Below, in pieces: positions 6,801-8,254 of a stretch of DNA of 8,254 nucleotides (the first letter of the stretch is position 1; every line of letters starts with the position of its first letter). A program made the position numbers and the translations under genes. The notes under the pieces were generated by a model, which was not told the DNA's origin, did not search any database, and saw nothing but the letters and a program-made list of their open reading frames with translations. The DNA is from Planctomycetota bacterium (GTDB lineage: Bacteria; Planctomycetota; Planctomycetia; Pirellulales; Thermoguttaceae). Location: the NCBI GenBank assembly GCA_018897395.1, contig JAHIKV010000048.1, positions 1-8,254 of the forward strand, in the 5' to 3' direction.

Positions 6801-7592
6801 ATGGCACGCAACATCAGGGAAGCGATGATTCAACGGCTCGAGGGGCTTGAGGGTGCTGGAGTGACGCACGTTCCGAAAGGGCGGAAACTCCCCGACACCC
6901 CCCCCGTGGCACAGCCACACTCGGTTGTGCCACAGGTCGGTACGGCCGAGGGCGGCTGTGCTACAAGGGAATCGCCGACCGATCAGCGCGCGGCCGCCCT
7001 GGCTGAGGTAGAGCGGGAAGTGTCCGCCTGCACCCGCTGCACCGAATTGGCCCGCGCGCGGACGCAAACCGTCTTCGGCGTGGGCAACCCTTGCGCCCGA
7101 CTGGTTTTCTGCGGCGAGGCGCCGGGGGCCGACGAAGACCGGATAGGTCAACCGTTCGTCGGCCGCGCCGGGCAACTGTTGACCGACATCATCGTCAAAG
7201 GGATGAAGATGCGCCGCGAGGACGTCTACATCCTAAACATTCTCCGCTGCCGCCCGCCGGGCAACCGCAATCCGCTGCCGGCCGAGGCCGCCGCTTGCCG
7301 CGAATTCCTCGATCGGCAACTGGAGATCATTCAGCCGGATTACATCTGTTGTCTGGGGTCGGTGGCCGCTCAGAACCTGCTGGACACGACCGAGTCGATC
7401 GGCCGGCTCCGCGGCTGCGTTCACGACTATCGCGGCATCCCCGTCGTCTGCACCTACCACCCAGCCTATCTCTTGCGAAACCCGTCGGTTAAGCGTTCCG
7501 TCTGGGAAGACATCCAAATGCTGATGGCGGAAATGGAGAGGAAGAGCGGAAGGCGGAGGGCGGAAGATGGAGTTGTTCCCGTGAAGGATTAA
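6801..7592 (+). CDS. Type-4 (Fe-S) uracil-DNA glycosylase
   Basis: This enzyme removes uracil from DNA to start base-excision repair. The 263-residue product has the family-4 motifs: FCGEAPGADEDRIGQPFVG (103-121) around the active site, NILRCRPPGNRNP (146-158), and TYHPAYLLRNP (218-228). Four cysteines for a 4Fe-4S cluster are present at Cys77, Cys80, Cys150 and Cys166 in the usual arrangement. An N-terminal helix (residues 3-30, ending GVTHVPKG) is separated from the catalytic domain by a linker encoded by a palindromic repeat. The frame is open far upstream to 6447, but that part crosses der and the hairpin and resembles no protein, so the ATG at 6801 is chosen; no Shine-Dalgarno is evident. 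The gene is closed by the terminator near 7745. Bases near its 3' end are purine-rich and repetitive. Confidence 0.93.
   Translation: MARNIREAMIQRLEGLEGAGVTHVPKGRKLPDTPPVAQPHSVVPQVGTAEGGCATRESPTDQRAAALAEVEREVSACTRCTELARARTQTVFGVGNPCARLVFCGEAPGADEDRIGQPFVGRAGQLLTDIIVKGMKMRREDVYILNILRCRPPGNRNPLPAEAAACREFLDRQLEIIQPDYICCLGSVAAQNLLDTTESIGRLRGCVHDYRGIPVVCTYHPAYLLRNPSVKRSVWEDIQMLMAEMERKSGRRRAEDGVVPVKD
6906..6964 (+). repeat. Palindromic repeat embedded in the udg reading frame
   Basis: GTGGCACA (6906-6913) and TGTGCCAC (6926-6933) form a perfect 8-bp stem. The longer arm GTGGCACAGCC (6906-6916) also pairs with GGCTGTGCTAC (6954-6964) with one G-U. The unit encodes residues 36-55 of the glycosylase, a linker without conserved residues. 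It looks like an intergenic palindromic element that entered the gene without breaking the frame. Confidence 0.75.
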
Positions 7593-7890
7593 ACAAAAAT
7601 GTCAGATTTGCGTTAAGAAACGGATGAATTGTCGAGAATGACCATCGCGGGTGGGCGCCACTTCCCTGAAAGAGTCTTTGTTGTCAAGGGCCTCCTGGCG
7701 GGTTTTTTGCGCACGTTCGGCGCAAAGAGCCCGCAAGGGCTTTTTCGGTGTTTTTTCTCCCTGGTGTTTTCAGGAAACGGGGTTTCGGTTCGGTTGCCGC
7801 GGTCTAAAGTTTTCGAGGTTGTCGAGCCGTTCTTTTCCGCGCGGCTGCACCCCAACACATCCCTTCGTGGGCGAAAAAAAGGGGACGCAG
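7593..7890. other. Intergenic stretch between udg and the intron remnant
   Basis: Apart from the terminator structure at 7706-7745, I see no gene here. Two open frames, 7629-7904 on the plus strand (TTG start) and 7858-7613 on the minus strand, run straight through the terminator and have no recognisable protein pattern or ribosome-binding site. The bases at 7874-7890 (a run of A then GGGGACGCAG) lead into the palindrome at 7891-7928. Confidence 0.5.
7706..7745 (+). terminator. Tandem hairpins and intrinsic terminator after udg
   Basis: TTTGCGC (7706-7712) pairs with GCGCAAA (7720-7726). Directly after it AGCCC-GCAA-GGGCT (7728-7741) is followed by TTTT, an intrinsic terminator that can extend to nine pairs (7724-7732 with 7737-7745, one G-U). 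The two stems share the AAA at 7724-7726, so the full forms exclude each other, though the core stems can coexist. It lies about 150 bases after the udg stop. Confidence 0.7.
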
Positions 7891-7928
7891 CTCTTTTCTA
7901 TTGACGGGAAGAAAACAATAGAAAAGAG
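7891..7928. repeat. 13-bp palindrome at the 3' exon of the intron
   Basis: CTCTTTTCTATTG (7891-7903) and CAATAGAAAAGAG (7916-7928) are perfect inverted repeats around a 12-base loop. Base 7928 is also the predicted last base of the intron, so the palindrome begins exactly at the intron boundary. Class C introns are known to target hairpins and terminators, usually on their 5' side, so a hairpin here is notable. Confidence 0.8.
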
Positions 7929-8000
7929 TCGCGGTAGGGACCGCCCTTGCGGGCGGCCCCCCGCGCGGATCCGTACGTGAAGGATTACCTCATACGGCTC
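7928..8000 (-). ncRNA. Group II intron domains V and VI
   Basis: Domain V runs 8000-7968. It starts GAGCCGTATGAGG and ends CACGTACGGATC, with the AGC triad near its 5' end and the ACGT bulge region. The loop is TAAT rather than the usual GNRA. Domain VI follows at 7967-7928: a GC-rich stem capped by GCAA, with an unpaired A at 7935, eight bases from the 3' end, as expected for the branch point. The intron ends in GAC at 7930-7928, fitting the AY rule. The pairing was done by eye. Confidence 0.75.
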
Positions 8001-8254
8001 TTACCTCGGGTAATGACGATCCACGGCTCGGCGGGTTTTCCGCCGTGCCACGATTCGTACGCCCAGCGATCCGATGACACGGTTTCCCGGCACAGAGTCC
8101 GGCGCGAGTGAGGTTCGCGTGGCGTTTCCCTTGGTCAGGCCCCTTTCCTCCACGGACTCCGCCGCCGCCTTCGGGCCGGCTTTGTTCGTCCGCTTCTTCG
8201 GTACTATGGGCCTGTCCGACTCCCCGGAGACGTGCATGTCCGACGTGCGGCCAA
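7985..8254 (-). pseudogene. Intron-encoded reverse transcriptase, internally deleted
   Basis: The frame open from the right edge to 8001 reads SDMHVSGESDRPIVPKKRTN and later ERGLTKGN, the N-terminal extension I know from class C intron proteins, which normally leads into an RFTALLHH-like start of the polymerase. Here it breaks near residues GVRIVARR. From about 8049 the next frame reads GGKPAEPWIVITRGKSRMR and stops at 7985, inside domain V, as the C-terminus of such proteins does. All polymerase motifs, including the YADD active site, are absent. The N-terminal match is from memory of the family and should be treated as probable. Confidence 0.65.

Larger units (their letters stand above)
7928..8254 (-). 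mobile_element. Group II intron remnant (class C-like), 3' part
   Basis: On the minus strand the order is: N-terminal part of an intron-encoded reverse transcriptase, a short C-terminal part in another frame, domain V, domain VI, then exon. The 5' end lies beyond the right edge of the window. Between the two ends of the reverse-transcriptase frame the whole polymerase (roughly a kilobase) is missing, so this copy cannot mobilise itself, though the RNA might still react if the remainder is intact and a reverse transcriptase is supplied by another copy. Confidence 0.75.

Noticed and set aside
7629..7904. A 91-residue plus-strand open frame after udg
   Set aside because: It has a TTG start, no ribosome-binding site, passes through an intrinsic terminator and an arm of the palindrome, and matches nothing I recognise.
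8001..8237. A stand-alone 78-residue minus-strand gene
   Set aside because: Its sequence fits the N-terminal extension of an intron-encoded reverse transcriptase, and it is followed at once by domain V. The frame is open to the window edge, so it is a fragment.

Overview
The window looks like a chromosomal segment from a GC-rich bacterium, most likely a planctomycete (Pirellulales-like). This placement is an inference. It rests on the mix of housekeeping genes with long, low-density spacers, several different palindromic repeat families of a kind I associate from memory with planctomycete genomes, a type-4 uracil-DNA glycosylase with an N-terminal extension, and the 3' end of what looks like a class C group II intron.

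Layout. All protein genes except one lie on the minus strand, so they are transcribed from right to left. In transcription order they are: der (two-domain ribosome-assembly GTPase, 6574-5219); a two-gene unit with its own strong promoter, made of an unrecognised 267-residue protein (5092-4289) and a PIN-domain nuclease (4292-3780) joined by an ATGA overlap; ald (alanine dehydrogenase, 3552-2443) with a clear sigma70-type promoter; then purE (2327-1803) and mtnA (1799-750), three bases apart and probably translationally coupled; and an archease gene (560-150) that appears to be leaderless. The only plus-strand gene is udg (6801-7592), divergent from der. To its right, after an intrinsic terminator, lies a minus-strand group II intron remnant (7928 to the right edge). 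Its domain V and VI and both ends of the reverse-transcriptase frame are present, but the body of the reverse transcriptase is missing.

Functions. The conserved genes are not one pathway: de novo purine synthesis (PurE), methionine salvage (MtnA), alanine catabolism (Ald), ribosome maturation (Der), base-excision repair (Udg) and RtcB-type RNA ligase activation (archease). No rtcB, purK or other mtn gene is in view. The PIN pair is the accessory item. It is visibly more A/T-rich than its neighbours, has its own promoter, and sits between two housekeeping genes like a transferred cassette.

The spacers are the most unusual part. At least six different palindromic elements occur in about 8 kb: a 24-bp perfect inverted repeat (15-88), a symmetrical four-hairpin element (614-737), a YAGTGGN heptad array folded on itself between ald and purE (2345-2437) with a second trace at the archease stop codon, a 27-bp-arm hairpin in front of udg (6681-6760), a palindrome carried in frame inside the udg coding sequence (6906-6964), and a 13-bp palindrome abutting the intron end (7891-7928).
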